DNA of 64,000 nucleotides from Atriophallophorus winterbourni (Eukaryota > Platyhelminthes > Trematoda > Plagiorchiida > Microphallidae): assembly GCA_013407085.1 (NCBI GenBank), contig JACCGJ010016381.1, positions 1 through 64,000 on the forward strand, read 5' to 3'. The notes under the pieces are model-generated. The model did no database searches. It worked only from the letters and a program-made list of their open reading frames with translations, and had not been told where the DNA came from. A program made the position numbers and the translations under genes. Of this stretch, positions 1 through 11,282 are shown piece by piece. How positions within the stretch are numbered: position 1 is the first letter of the stretch; every line of letters begins with the position of its first letter.

Positions 1-1121
1 ATAGGGAAGATTCCAGATTCGATTGAAGTGTTAAATAAGTTCAGTAGAAGAAGTTTGAAATCGTCACCACCCATTCTGCAAATTGCGGGCGGAATGCCTG
101 TTATGTCTGGCTTGAGACTGAACGTGGTTTGGTTGCAGACTTCGTGAATGTCTTTCAGATGTATGCATATAGTGTTTAATACACTAGGTGATCGAAATGT
201 TCTAGTCATATCTTTATGGATGGAAGTATTGTAAGTAGTATTAAAATATTTAAGAGATTCTTCGCAGATTGTAATAGGGTCTGTAATTCTTATTTCTGCC
301 GAATTATAAGTTCGATCCTGAATAATAAAATCTACTTTGCTGGTTGAGTTTACGGTTCGTGATTTAAATAACTTGCTAAGTGATTTTAGCTTATCACAGC
401 TATTCAGTGCTCTATTTTCTGATGCAATCAATGTGTGGTCTAGAATGAGTTTGTGGTCACTCAATAGTTCATAGGAACGTAAACGAGCAAAGATATCATT
501 ATTGTTAATTGCAACTGTAGACCACTTTTTCATTTTCTTTTCCATTTTCTCGAGCCTAGTTTGTTTTATGCGTTTTCTAGAACTGCTAGATTTATCGATT
601 AAACTTATAATTTTCGAATGGAAAGTCGAGGATATAGTTGGAAAATCATGTGAAAGAAAGAATTGAGACCAATCTTCAATCCTTATAAGTGTTGAAAGTA
701 ACTTCCAATCGATGAAACGGTAAAGAGTCTTGACCTCATTGGTAGCTTTGCAAGTGCATGATAGGTGGAAGGATAATATTTTGTGGTCCCCATTAAAGGG
801 GGAAGGCAATATTAGTAAGTTGTTTGGATCAATATTTAGAGTAAAGACTAAGTCAAGAATGTTGTCCTTTCTTGTTGGTCTATCAATAAATTGGTTGTAC
901 CCTAGTAAGTCAAGTGTTTTCATAAAATTTGTATGAGAGCTAACTTTACTTCGTTCGTGCCAGTTTAAATTAGGCATGTTAAAATCACCGGCTATAAGTT
1001 TATAACGTGCTTGATGTAAAGACGTTTCAATGAAAGCTTGAGTTAATGTATTCAGATTATATGAAGTTGAGACTGGTGGGTAGTACGAGCAGCCTAATAA
1101 AAGATCTAAGTATAGGTAGTT
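1..1121 (-). pseudogene. Non-LTR retrotransposon ORF2, endonuclease C-terminus to start of RT, cut by window edge
   Basis: On the minus strand the frame is open from a stop at 1122-1124 to the left edge, about 373 codons. It begins inside an APE-type endonuclease: AGDFNMP (about 972-992), LDLVFT (about 840-857) and GDHK (about 780-791) are the D-N, D and D-H catalytic motifs. About 250 residues of linker follow, and the frame ends at SGIFP, which usually opens the reverse transcriptase. The TAG at 1122-1124 sits just before the DLLLGCSYYPP stretch of the endonuclease. Upstream (1125 to about 1340) the N-terminal half can be seen only in broken frames. The ORF1 at 1539-2624 lies upstream on the same strand and probably belongs to the same insertion. 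The family is jockey/CR1-like; the core RT lies outside the window. Confidence 0.85.
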
Positions 1122-1538
1122 CTATCCATAGTGAAAATCTTCAAGTTCTGTTAAATTCGAAGATGTTATACTATTAGCTTAAATCTGATATCAATAACAA
1201 TAAGGCAACCATCCCACCTCGTTTCAGAGTGCGATTTCTCCTCAAAGACCTGGTAGTAGGTATCATGAGTTTAGATGTCAGATGATCTCACGGGGTCAAG
1301 GGATTCAGTTATAGAACTAATATCTACAGGTTAGAAGATAGGAAGAATTTTAGTATATGGATTTTAGGAAATGATCCAGCAATTTATGACCAGAAAACGA
1401 AACAAACAAAGATCGGAAGTTTGAATGGAATTTGGGGTGACGGTTGATTAGAAAGTTTACTATGCGTAAAATTTAATTATGTAATTTTTTTTGAAAAAAG
1501 TTGTGGTAAAAAGTGGTCATATTAGTGTTAAAGTATGG
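1122..1538 (-). other. Decayed 5' part of ORF2 and ORF1-ORF2 spacer
   Basis: Short stretches in shifting minus-strand frames match the N-terminal half of the endonuclease, for example LTELEDFHYG just upstream of the stop at 1122-1124. No open frame of useful length remains. From about 1340 to 1538 the sequence is AT-rich and holds nothing recognisable. Confidence 0.5.
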
Positions 1539-2624
1539 TCATAATGGAGCGAGAAACATAAGGATTGAAAAATGAAGTTTGGGGAGAGTATAATTATTAT
1601 AATAAGAGGGATATTGTGTAATAGTAGGTGAATTATAATAAGGTTGAATATTACATAAAGGTGTAGGAGGAGGTGATGAATGGTGATAGTGTTGCTTATA
1701 TGATAGGGGGTTATTCATTAAGAAACGAGATGTGTTGATACGGTTATTGAGATTGGGTGAACCACTTATATAATTAGTTGTCTGCATTCGTTGTCGGTGA
1801 AGTGGTCTGATTAGTGCTTCTCTGTAAGTAGGAGGGTTTGGTAAGAGGGGTCGTGTTTGTCTTAGTTTAGGTAAACGCTGCGGGCGTAGATGCAGATTTC
1901 GAGTTACACTCACACCTTGTTTATCAGGTGCGGATGTCGAACTTTGGGAACTATTAGAGTTAATTTCTTTTACAGTTTCACATTGCATTTGTTCATTGGT
2001 ATCTGAGGTATTGTTACTAATATTGGAGCTGATAACTTTACGTTTTTTATAGTTAAATTTTCGTTGCATGGGTGTTAAGTCCGGTTTTAGGACCACACCC
2101 GAGAACCTAGGAATACTTTTCAAAAGGTGTTTATTATCAAGTAAATACAACGCAAAACTCTTATCTGAAAATTTTATTAAAATAGGAGTGCGTTGTTTAA
2201 TTGTATTTTTACGGAGTCGAACTATAGTGAAACATTCAGTAGGGATGCCGTATGTCGAGAATATACATTTTCCTAAATCGTTTAAAGGGTAGTTATCTGC
2301 AATATTGAAGATGATAACATTTTTTGAGCGAGCTTCTCTTTGGTATATTTCAGTGCTCATGGTTTCTATAAATTTATTTGCTTGAATCAATATATCGTGG
2401 TCTATACCTATATCAGAGTTAATGAGAGATAAGAGCGGTTTTAAAGAACTATAGTTGGATTTGCATTTTGCTAGTTCGTTTTTAAGTTCTGATAACTCTG
2501 ATTCTACTTTTTTTAATTTATTCAGGATAATTGAAGTGTCACTGTCTAATCTGACAGTACAATTACTAGGCTTAGATAATTTACGTAGCTTAATTCGAGA
2601 AGATAATAGGGTTTTCGAGTGCAT
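1539..2624 (-). CDS. ORF1 protein of a non-LTR retrotransposon (coiled coil plus RRM-like domain)
   Basis: Uninterrupted 361-codon frame with an ATG start, in the same orientation as and upstream of the ORF2 fragment. A heptad-like, Leu/Glu/Lys-rich stretch at residues 33-55 (LNKLKKVESELSELKNEL) predicts a coiled coil, the usual trimerisation module of ORF1 proteins. Residues about 100-170 (KNVIIFNIAD, FTIVRLRK, PILIKFSD) look like a degenerate RNA-recognition motif, followed by PDLTPMQRK at 181-189, a basic motif common after this domain. The C-terminal half is low-complexity and rich in Asn, Ser, Pro and Tyr, probably disordered. In such elements ORF1 binds the element RNA and assembles the RNP. 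The intact frame, against a damaged ORF2, makes this the best-preserved coding sequence here apart from the Gypsy pol. Confidence 0.8.
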   Translation of the reverse strand: MHSKTLLSSRIKLRKLSKPSNCTVRLDSDTSIILNKLKKVESELSELKNELAKCKSNYSSLKPLLSLINSDIGIDHDILIQANKFIETMSTEIYQREARSKNVIIFNIADNYPLNDLGKCIFSTYGIPTECFTIVRLRKNTIKQRTPILIKFSDKSFALYLLDNKHLLKSIPRFSGVVLKPDLTPMQRKFNYKKRKVISSNISNNTSDTNEQMQCETVKEINSNSSQSSTSAPDKQGVSVTRNLHLRPQRLPKLRQTRPLLPNPPTYREALIRPLHRQRMQTTNYISGSPNLNNRINTSRFLMNNPLSYKQHYHHSSPPPTPLCNIQPYYNSPTITQYPSYYNNYTLPKLHFSILMFLAPL

Positions 2625-3926
2625 GCTTTCACCGGAAATATTTAATGGATTCAGCAGATATTATTTCAATGAAATTAAGTTAAAATATGTAACGAGAATA
2701 CGTTGAATATAAGTAGAGCAAGTGTAATCAAAGAATTGGGATCACGTACCAAATTCGAGCAGTCCGCGACCTTGAATTTCAGAATCTAACCAGCGTGGTA
2801 TGTTCTCTCTCGCTGTTATTGTACTAGTTGTGTGAGAACTTGTCCGTAACTGTCTGGACTGACTGCTCTGAATGTTTAATTTCTGAGAATCAATAACGCT
2901 CATGAAAACAACTTTATGCTTTACCCGAAATTCTGATCGTTCTGTCCACATCTTAATGGATATACTGAAACTTATTTGTGATTTATTTTTTACCCTTGAA
3001 AAATCCTACACCGCGAAGAAGCAGTATCTGACCTTTCTGTCATAATCTTTTAGATCAGCTTACAATGTCATTCAGAGAGCTATTTTGCACTTTCTATTAC
3101 ATTCTTTTAGGTAATATTGTTGCTTGCATTTTTAAATATTCTTACCTCCACAATTTGGTTATCCAGACGCTGCTACAATTTGGTGATTCCGTAAATACAC
3201 TCTTCCGACCCAGATATATTCACTCCTTTACTTTCACATAGTAATTTTCTTGCTCCATTTTTCTCGCTATATTTATAATGTCCGATTTCAACGTTTTTTA
3301 TGTTTTCTCGATCGTTACTGTACCCAGTTCCAGTATGCTGAATCCCCATCTATGGTTCAGTCAAGTCGAAGTTGTTTTTCGAACAAGAAACATTAATTAT
3401 CAACAATATAAGTACTTACAATCAATACCAATCGTCTTGCTCAGGATGTGTGTAAATTGATCCACATTGTTCCCGAAGTCGTTCCATATGACACACTAAC
3501 ATTAGCACTTATATCTCGAATTAACATCATCGAGCATGAACGCTCGATAAATTAATCTCTCAGCATAAACTTGGCGACATAATGCCTACCAACTTTTACG
3601 ATACCTGTCCCATTTTGTTTGCAACTGAATTATGGATGAGCCCATTTTTCGCCAACTATGGTTGGAAACATTCGTTCAAACATCCGGCAAAATTCTCGGC
3701 GTAGTCAATTATTCTCGTCTCTGAATAAAAACTCAAAGAAGCAGCTCACAATGTTTTGGTTGATTCACCCATTCGCCCAATTCTAAACAATGAAATGCAC
3801 AAATCGACGAGAGAATATATAAACTCTAAGTTCAGATGAAGAAATTAAACTCACGTTATAGACCTTAATTCCTTTCCCATTATCCCGCCGTTTAAAAAAT
3901 GATTTCGACATTTGCTAGTATCATAA
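2625..3926. other. No recognisable gene
   Basis: AT-rich sequence with many stops in all frames. A 69-codon minus frame at 2742-2951 and a 60-codon plus frame at 3278-3460 have no recognised motifs. The right part probably includes eroded sequence upstream of the Gypsy protease that follows, but no Gag zinc knuckle is visible. Confidence 0.4.
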
Positions 3927-5070
3927 ATGGTACGGTTAAGCCGCATGCTAGTGCACCATAGCTTGGGCTTATGCTCAGCTCAGCCATCCATCGGGAAACT
4001 CATAACTAATTTAATAAACACTGGGGCTGCAGTTGGCGATTATTCCCAAATTCGTTTCATGCTTTTACCGACCAGTCCAGTTCCTTTCGTTTCCTTATTG
4101 ACACCGGAGCTGCTATCATTTTCGTTGAACCATCCTTCAGACAACGTCAAAGCTTGTGCAACGTCATTGAATTGCTTGATGCCAACTCAAGCTCCATCAA
4201 TTCCTACGGTCGAAAATAACTTATACTTATGCCTATGACGTCAATTTTCATGGATGTTTTGGTATTGTGGATGTCCGACATCCCATAATTGGCGTTGAAG
4301 TTTTGCTATTCCTTGGTCTAACGGTCAGTCTCGAAGACAGAACAGACAGACAACATCACAAAACTTGTTGTCGTTTGCAACATACTACTGCCAATTGTCA
4401 TTAGAAGAACGCGAACTCCTCTTTCTTGTTTACGATCGCTTTTTCTGATTTGGTTTGTTCCATCAACCCTTGAAAATCTTTTTGGTGTTAATTCTCTCAG
4501 GTTTTTTTGAAATCCAATCTATATAAACACTATTGCAACATAACCAAGCTTTTGCCTGGACCAAAGAAAGACATATTTCGACTCCGAAGCACCTGTTGCA
4601 CTCGAAACTAAAAATACAGCAATTGGCAAAGCAATTGCCCTCACTCACCTTAACACCGATCCGATTACCGTCTTGTTTTAACTACCGATGCATGCAGCTT
4701 TTCAGCTGGCTCTGTCCTCCAATAATTTGTACAAAATTAATTACAACTCCTATGATTTTTATCTCACAGATTTTCCTCTGCCCAATTTAATAACAGTGAC
4801 TTTTTCGAGAACCCATCGCAAAAACACGTCGCTATCCAGCACTTTCGACAACCTAAAGAAGGTCGTCCTTCAAAATTAAAAACGGATTACAAACTTCTGA
4901 TACATGCTTTTTGATCTAGTCATGAAAATTATTTTCCCCACGAAATCCATCAGCGAGATTTCACATAGCAATTTATGACAGATCTTCGTGACATTTCCGG
5001 AACTTCTAATGTTGCTTACCGACACTTACCGTGTGGTCGCATTATTTTGAGCTCCCGATTACCTGGATAT
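3927..5070 (+). pseudogene. Decayed Gypsy Pol: protease and RNase H remnants
   Basis: Pieces of a Ty3/Gypsy polyprotein occur in order but in shifting frames with several stops. The aspartic protease core RFLIDTGAAI lies at about 4084-4115 and the later protease segment VDVRHPIIGVEVL at about 4260-4300. RNase H follows: ALTHLNTDP at about 4630-4660, the TTDA catalytic segment at about 4680, and DFTxQFMTDLRDISGTSN at about 4955-5010. The last corresponds to the DFISQFTTDIRHIDGCSN stretch of the pol at 11283-13367, so both are of the CsRn1-like lineage. Only about 200 bp separate protease from RNase H, so most of the RT domain is deleted. No LTRs were found for it. Confidence 0.75.
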
Positions 5071-5460
5071 ACTCCTCTTCCACTTGGACCTAAGTGGATA
5101 AATTATACATTTTTGAAATCGTCTCGAATTCAGCTATCTGGAATTATCACTTTCGTAGTGGTATTCAGCAATACGTGCAATTTGTGATTTTTCGTGTTTT
5201 TCCCATTTCGGATCTACGCGTGAAAACTTGTTGTCGCTGTTCAAGTTTCTCTAGTTATTGATACCATTCGAAGGAGCTACTTCTTCTGCATCGACTGGAG
5301 CTACCCTTAAGATTCTGAGATCAAATCCTGAAACGTACCGCAGGATTAAATACAGATTTCACTCCACTTCGTGATCTCAGCAGTTTATCGTCATCACGCT
5401 ATTCATTGTTGATCGATCGGTCGAAACACTACGTGTGAACAGCGTTGAAATTCTTCCTGA
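5071..5460. other. No recognisable gene
   Basis: Between the Gypsy remnant and the PHD-finger frame. Stops occur in all frames and no LTR or repeat was recognised. It may include 5'-UTR of the element that supplies the following ORF1. Confidence 0.35.
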
Positions 5461-6106
<646 letters not shown>

Positions 6107-6889
6107 TCTTGGATATCCAAGGCATGCAATACATGATCAGTTTATCAAATTTGAACAGCAAAGGAAAAAGAAAATAGTACAGTGCAAGTGACCGAAGTGA
6201 GCGGGATTTTTGAACATTTTTTTTCCGTTCAATAAGGTAAATTAATATACAGTAGGTAAGAAAAAATTATCAATGTCTAATAGAAATAAAATTTCATTCA
6301 AATTATGTCAAGATTTACGAATGGCAAGGATGCAAGAAACAATGGAGAACAGAAATGGAAGGTAATTATGGAAAAAGTGGTGCGAATTGTAATGATGTTG
6401 TCATGAAAAATTGATAAATAAATTATATATGAATAAGTTCATGTTTTACGGAAAGTTTGAATAAGAAGATTAAAAAGGGAACGTAAATCCATCGAAATAA
6501 GAAAATCTAAGAAATTGTGGGGGATGAGAGAGGGTGTGGCTAATAGCAGGGAGTAGGCAGTAGGGTGCTGTGCTCCAATACACTTGTAGAATTGTCGACC
6601 AATCGAACCAAAACGTGTTTACCAGCCGGATTTTCGTTATCTGCAGGAGAATGAATCGCATACGGAACAAATCCCGGGCGGATAGATTTCGAGCCAATTA
6701 CAGTGATGGTTCGTTATTCGCAGACACTGGAATATAATGAAAGATTTTCTCTTCACCAGCACGGTGAGAGGTCATTAAAGTAAAATAGTACATCATTTAA
6801 GAAATAAGAACGTACATTTAAAAACTAATGTTTTTTATAGTTTTTTATACGTTTTTTTTATGTTTTTGGTGGGTTTTTTTAATATTTTG
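6107..6889. other. No recognisable gene
   Basis: AT-rich intergenic sequence. A 75-codon minus frame at 6470-6697 has no recognised domain. No LTR, tRNA or RT motif was seen. Confidence 0.4.
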
Positions 6890-7278
6890 CACGTGAAGAT
6901 AAAAAATGAGACATTTCTAGGCCTCGTGAGAAATAAAAGACAGTTATATACATAATGGTGTATAGAAAATGTTATCGGAGGCAATGTTGAGATTAATTTG
7001 TGTAAAGGCATTTCTAGGGTCTGGTAACCTGACACTTGAATGGCCAGTTATCCAGAGAATACTACCTAACCTCATGACATACTAATATATGCAGATATAT
7101 AAGCAGATAATGGTTAAGGATATGGTTATATGGTAAAAATGATTCTAAAATGCACGGCTACGATGAAGATGTGTAACAAGATATCTTAAGGTCCGGTAAC
7201 CTGACACTTGAATGGCCAGTTATCCAGAGAATACCATAAGACATCATGATATACTAATATGCGGAGAAAGATGTGGGA
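6890..7278 (-). repeat. 3' UTR of the CR1-like element, with a 173-bp-spaced direct repeat
   Basis: Downstream (minus strand) of the ORF2 at 7279-10118. A block of about 70 bp with GGTAACCTGACACTTGAATG occurs at about 7018-7088 and again at about 7191-7262, a spacing of 173 bp. The segment around 6945-6985 is the reverse complement of 10812-10846, so the same 3'-UTR sequence recurs in opposite orientation on the other side of ORF2. Confidence 0.65.
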
Positions 7279-10118
7279 TTAGAAACCTGGGATCCCATGA
7301 GAGTATAGAATATCTAGAGAAGAGTTTATCTTAAGGATTTTGGATAGTGAGTGAACGGTAAGAGTTTCTACAAGAGTTTTGAATTTTCCTGTAGATGTGC
7401 ATATACGGAAAAGAAGAGGAAGAGAATTCCAAAGTTGTGCATATCTAATTAAGAAGAAGTTTTGTCTAACTTTAGCGCGAGACAAAGTGATATTCAATAG
7501 CCTTGTTCGATTACGCAGATCATATTGAATATGATCGCGAAAGCGCATGCCAGACTGAAGCTTAACTCGCTGTTGAGTAATGATTCGGAAGAAAAGAAGC
7601 AGATTCAGACGAATTCTGCGTAGCCATAGTGGTTTGACACTCAGCAAATTACACCTTTCATGATAAGGCAAAGGGTTAGAATAACCCAAAGTTATTTGGT
7701 GAAATTACGTTGAAGTCTCTCTAAGAGAAAAGAATCACGCCTCCCCATGTGGGAATATATGATATTACAATAATCAAGAATTGGCAGGACCTTCATTTTA
7801 TATAGTGCAATTTTACTTTCAGGTAAGAGGAATTTATGGTTAATTAAACCGAAGTTTTGTCGTGCTCTCGTGAGGAGATGTCTTGTTTGCTCATTAAAGT
7901 TCAGAGAAGAGGAATACCTAAATCCGAGATCCCTAACTTCTGCAGAAGGAGTTATGGTTGGGCCATTTAATGTAAGTGTGTCACAGGGGATTAAGCAGCG
8001 TAATCCCATATAGTGTGTCTTAGGAGCCGAAAATTCTAATCCCCATTGTGCGCCCCAGCTTGATAGAGATGCACGATCAGTGTTAAGGGATATCAGAGTT
8101 TGTGACATTTCATTAGGTGGAAATGATAGGACGACTTTTATGTCATCAGCGAAGATAAAGAGTTTAGAGTGTTTCACAACACTTTGCAGATCATTAACAT
8201 AAATGAGAAAAAGAATGGGGCCTAGAACACTGCCCTGAATTACGCCACTTGGAATCGGCTGATTAGGTGAAGTAACACCGTTAACGCTAACTGAAAAAGT
8301 GCGATCAGACAGAAAAGAATGAAACCAACTTAATAAAGGCCCATGAATACCTAAATATGATAACTTCAAAAGGAGTAGCGTATGTGGAACCCGATCGAAA
8401 GCCTTGCTTATGTCTAGGAATACAATAATCACTGATAATCCTTGGTCTAGTGAACTGGCTATGTGATCTAAATATTCTAACTGGCAGGTTGCACAAGATT
8501 TTCGGTTTAGGAAACCATGTTGGACTGGGGAGAACGCATCTGGACCAAGGTAGTCCAACAAAGATTTCTTAATTAACTTTTCAAATAACCTAGAGAGAAT
8601 AGGAGTGTGATTAATAGGGCGATAATTCGTAACGAGGTTCGAATTACCAGATTTTAGACGAGGGATAATAACCGAGTGTTTCCAATGAGTTGGAAAGATT
8701 CCGGATTTGAGAGAAATATTAAAAAGATTTAATAAGAGTAAGGTAAAATCTTCACTGCTGTTGTGTAGGATGGCTGATATAAAACCTACACCATCGGGCT
8801 TGTAAGAAATTTTACTTCGACGGGAAATATCTTTTATTTCTTTTAAAGTTAAAGTAAAGGAGTTAATAGTATTTAAGGAAACGTTATTGTTTGCCGGTGG
8901 ATGGTAAATGTTATTATTAAATGAGCTGCTGAAGAATGAAGAGAAAGCCTGACTTATTGTGGGCGGGTCAGTAGTGACTACATCCTTATTGTCTTTTTGA
9001 TAGATGATTGAAGAGATGTCACGTTTTAATGAGATACATCTATTCTTCGTAAGACAATTCAAAGACTTAGTCTTTGAGTTACTGCTTAAAGCCTTTCTTT
9101 CTTGACGCTCTAGGAGGCGAATTTTGATGCCTGGGAGAGAGTTATATAGCTCATGTCGGCGTGTAACAGAGAAGAAGTCAAACTTGAGATTTGCAGAAGT
9201 AGAGAGACGAGCAATCTTTTTTTCGAGAAGGGTTATAGGGTTATGTTTACTTCTTTTAATATGAGAGGTAGACGAACTCTGAAGGCATGCTAAGAGGTTA
9301 TCATGGAAAATCGAAGAAATACGATTATAGTCTGAAGAAAGAAAAAATTCAGTCCAGTCGTTGTCTCTGAGAAGATTCGAAAACTTAGTCCAGTTGATAT
9401 AAATTTTCTCATCATTGTGAATATATGCCGGCTTCCGAAAAGGGCGCAGAACGCAAGTGACCATATTGTGGTCGCAACCTGGCAGTGGAGCTAAAATTTC
9501 AACGTTGCTGGGATCAGTACCAAGAGTGAAGATCAAGTCTAAAATGCTGGACAGTCTTGTAGGCTTACTCACAGATTGTGTGAAACCTAAAAGTTTAATC
9601 GTTTTAGCGAATGCTGAAAATCTATTCGAAATGTGGGGGTATTTCCAGCTGATGCATGGCATGTTGAAATCCCCAGCAATAATTTTATTGCTGTGAGGGG
9701 CAATGGATGCCTCAGTAAACACATTCATAAGCTTACCAATAGTGAGTGTGGAAGGAGATGGTGGGTTATAGATGCACCCTATGAGAGCATCAAGAGAGGG
9801 TATGGTGATCCAAATTGAGTCATCTAGATCTTCTAACATATGAGAACTGTATATGTCTGCCGGAAAATCTGTATTAACATAAATGAGAATACCACCACCA
9901 CGGGTGTGGGTGCGGTCCTTACGAAACATGAAATAGTTGGCTAGTTCAAGTGAAACGTTGGGAATGTCATGAGATGTCCACGTCTCTGTGATGAGAACTA
10001 TTTCGTACGGGTTTGAGATCCGCATGTGCACATCTGCAGGTAAATTTAAAACACTCGTAGATTCTCTTACTGCTCCATCGCTATGCGAAATTCTCAAAAT
10101 AAACACTTCTATAGACAA
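7279..10118 (-). pseudogene. CR1/jockey-like ORF2: APE endonuclease plus reverse transcriptase, one frameshift
   Basis: About 945 codons in two overlapping minus frames (10118-7692 and 7689-7279). A 1-nt shift at about 7695-7705 turns a continuing C-terminus into a stop; the next frame resumes with GYSNPLPYHERCN. Residue numbers count from 10118. The endonuclease has TETW (44-47), GGGILIYV (74-81), AGDFNM (148-153), LDLIF (193-197) and CDHN (215-218). The RT has WKHSVIIP (479-486), FLDISKAFD (567-575), GSVLGPILFLIYVNDL (629-644) and the catalytic FADD (656-659). The usual GVPQGS is GVIQGS, a Pro loss that may impair activity. The first about 30 residues do not match an endonuclease start and no ATG precedes residue 32, so the 5' end is truncated. 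This enzyme nicks target DNA and primes reverse transcription from the element RNA. Confidence 0.9.
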
Positions 10119-10139
10119 TATATTTTGTCACGGTATTCC

Positions 10140-10853
10140 TGGTTATTGAACCAGTTGTACGTATTTTGTACACTAGCACACGTATAGAACTGTTCACATT
10201 GTCCGAAATACATGGTATTATTAAGTGTCATGTTACTTAGTGTCTATGTATGTTTCATCTATTTCTACTCTTCCCTCATATCTGTCTAGGCCTGGGCAAC
10301 CTGACACTATCTTAGCCCATGTGCAGTCTCTGACTGTGCGGCACTTTGCCTGGATCGGGCTTGTGCTTTCATACATTCATCAAAACCTGGGACTAGTATT
10401 ATATGTACCTTTACTTTTTGTATCTCTTTAGTCAGGTTACTTAGGGTCTATGTATGTTAAATCTATTTCTATTCCCCATTTCATACCTGTCTAGGCCTGG
10501 GCAACCTGACAGTATCTTAGTCAGGTTACTTAGGGTCTATGTATGTTACATCTATTTCTATTCCCCATCTTATATCTGTCTAGGCCTGGGCAACCTGACA
10601 GTATCTTAGCCCACGTGCAGTTATCCTTATCGTTTCAATTCAGGTTTCTATCGTAAACAAATGTCTCTAAAAAATAGAAACATCTAAAAAAATTATTTTT
10701 CTGAATAGCTATTTATAACGCTGCTGTAGTGTCAGGTTACATAGGGTCTATGCATGTCTCGTCATAGGTTGGGACTTGCATCACATTTTTCTATTTGTCA
10801 CGTTACCTTCCATGACATTTTCTATACACCATTATGTATATATCTTATAAATG
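10140..10853 (+). repeat. 3'-UTR-like repeat block in opposite orientation, with 87-bp tandem units
   Basis: Units of about 87 bp start with GTCAGGTTACTTAGGGTCTA and end with GGCAACCTGACAGTATCTTA. One imperfect copy lies at 10227-10315; two adjacent copies start at 10431 and 10518, and a further start lies at about 10732. Each unit begins with GTCAGGTT and ends with AACCTGAC, so it carries short inverted ends. The right part (10812-10846) matches the complement of 6945-6985. It is best read as the 3' UTR of the same CR1-like family in plus orientation, head-to-head with the minus ORF2. Confidence 0.6.
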
Positions 10854-11215
10854 TGTAGTGGATAAATACTCAAAATAAGAACGCAGAAATTACAGAAAAT
10901 AGCTGTAACTCACGAAATGTTCAGAGAATACAAATCCGTTACAATATCCTTCTTTTGCTCGAGAAATATTCTTGAAGGAAAATAAATTCCAACGAATGCT
11001 GAAATTGATGTCGAGATTGTTAGTCGCAACAGAATGTTAACATCGAGTCCAATCAACCGAATCCACAAGCACGCAAAATCAGAAGCGCGAGTCGAGTTCG
11101 AAAAAGTGTATGTTGTGTATCCAAACATTAAAACAAAATGCAAGATACGGTACAATAATAACAATGAAAAATATTGTCAGAATTGATTAAGAATAAATAA
11201 TATACAAGTGCTACA
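10854..11215 (-). repeat. 3' LTR (361-bp family) of the Gypsy element
   Basis: A 362-bp block starting TGTAG and ending CTACA on the plus strand. It is the near-identical reverse complement of 14325-14685. TG...CA ends, a polypurine tract immediately upstream on the minus strand, and the pol frame beyond that identify it as the 3' LTR. The left flank joins the CR1-like 3'-UTR block. A target-site duplication cannot be tested because the other end is rearranged. Confidence 0.9.
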
Positions 11216-11228
11216 GAACTCCCCCCTA
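11216..11228 (-). other. Polypurine tract of the Gypsy element
   Basis: On the minus strand AGGGGGGAG lies directly before the 3' LTR, the position expected for the plus-strand primer. Confidence 0.8.
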
Positions 11229-11282
11229 GAGCGTGGATCAGGAAGGAGAAACGCTCGATACTGTCAATGTTTGTAAGTTCCA

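Noticed and set aside
2742..2951. 69-codon minus frame with TGGTACGTGATCC after it, resembling an LTR end plus primer-binding site
   Set aside because: No second LTR copy was found and the site does not fit a known tRNA 3' end.
9457..9818. Plus-strand frames of 79 and 61 codons
   Set aside because: Antisense shadows of the endonuclease domain of the minus-strand ORF2; the frame at 730-936 is the same effect for the element at the left edge.
6890..10853. A DNA transposon with terminal inverted repeats around the ORF
   Set aside because: The enclosed protein is a non-LTR reverse transcriptase, and the inverted segments are internal 3'-UTR motifs at unequal distances from the ends.
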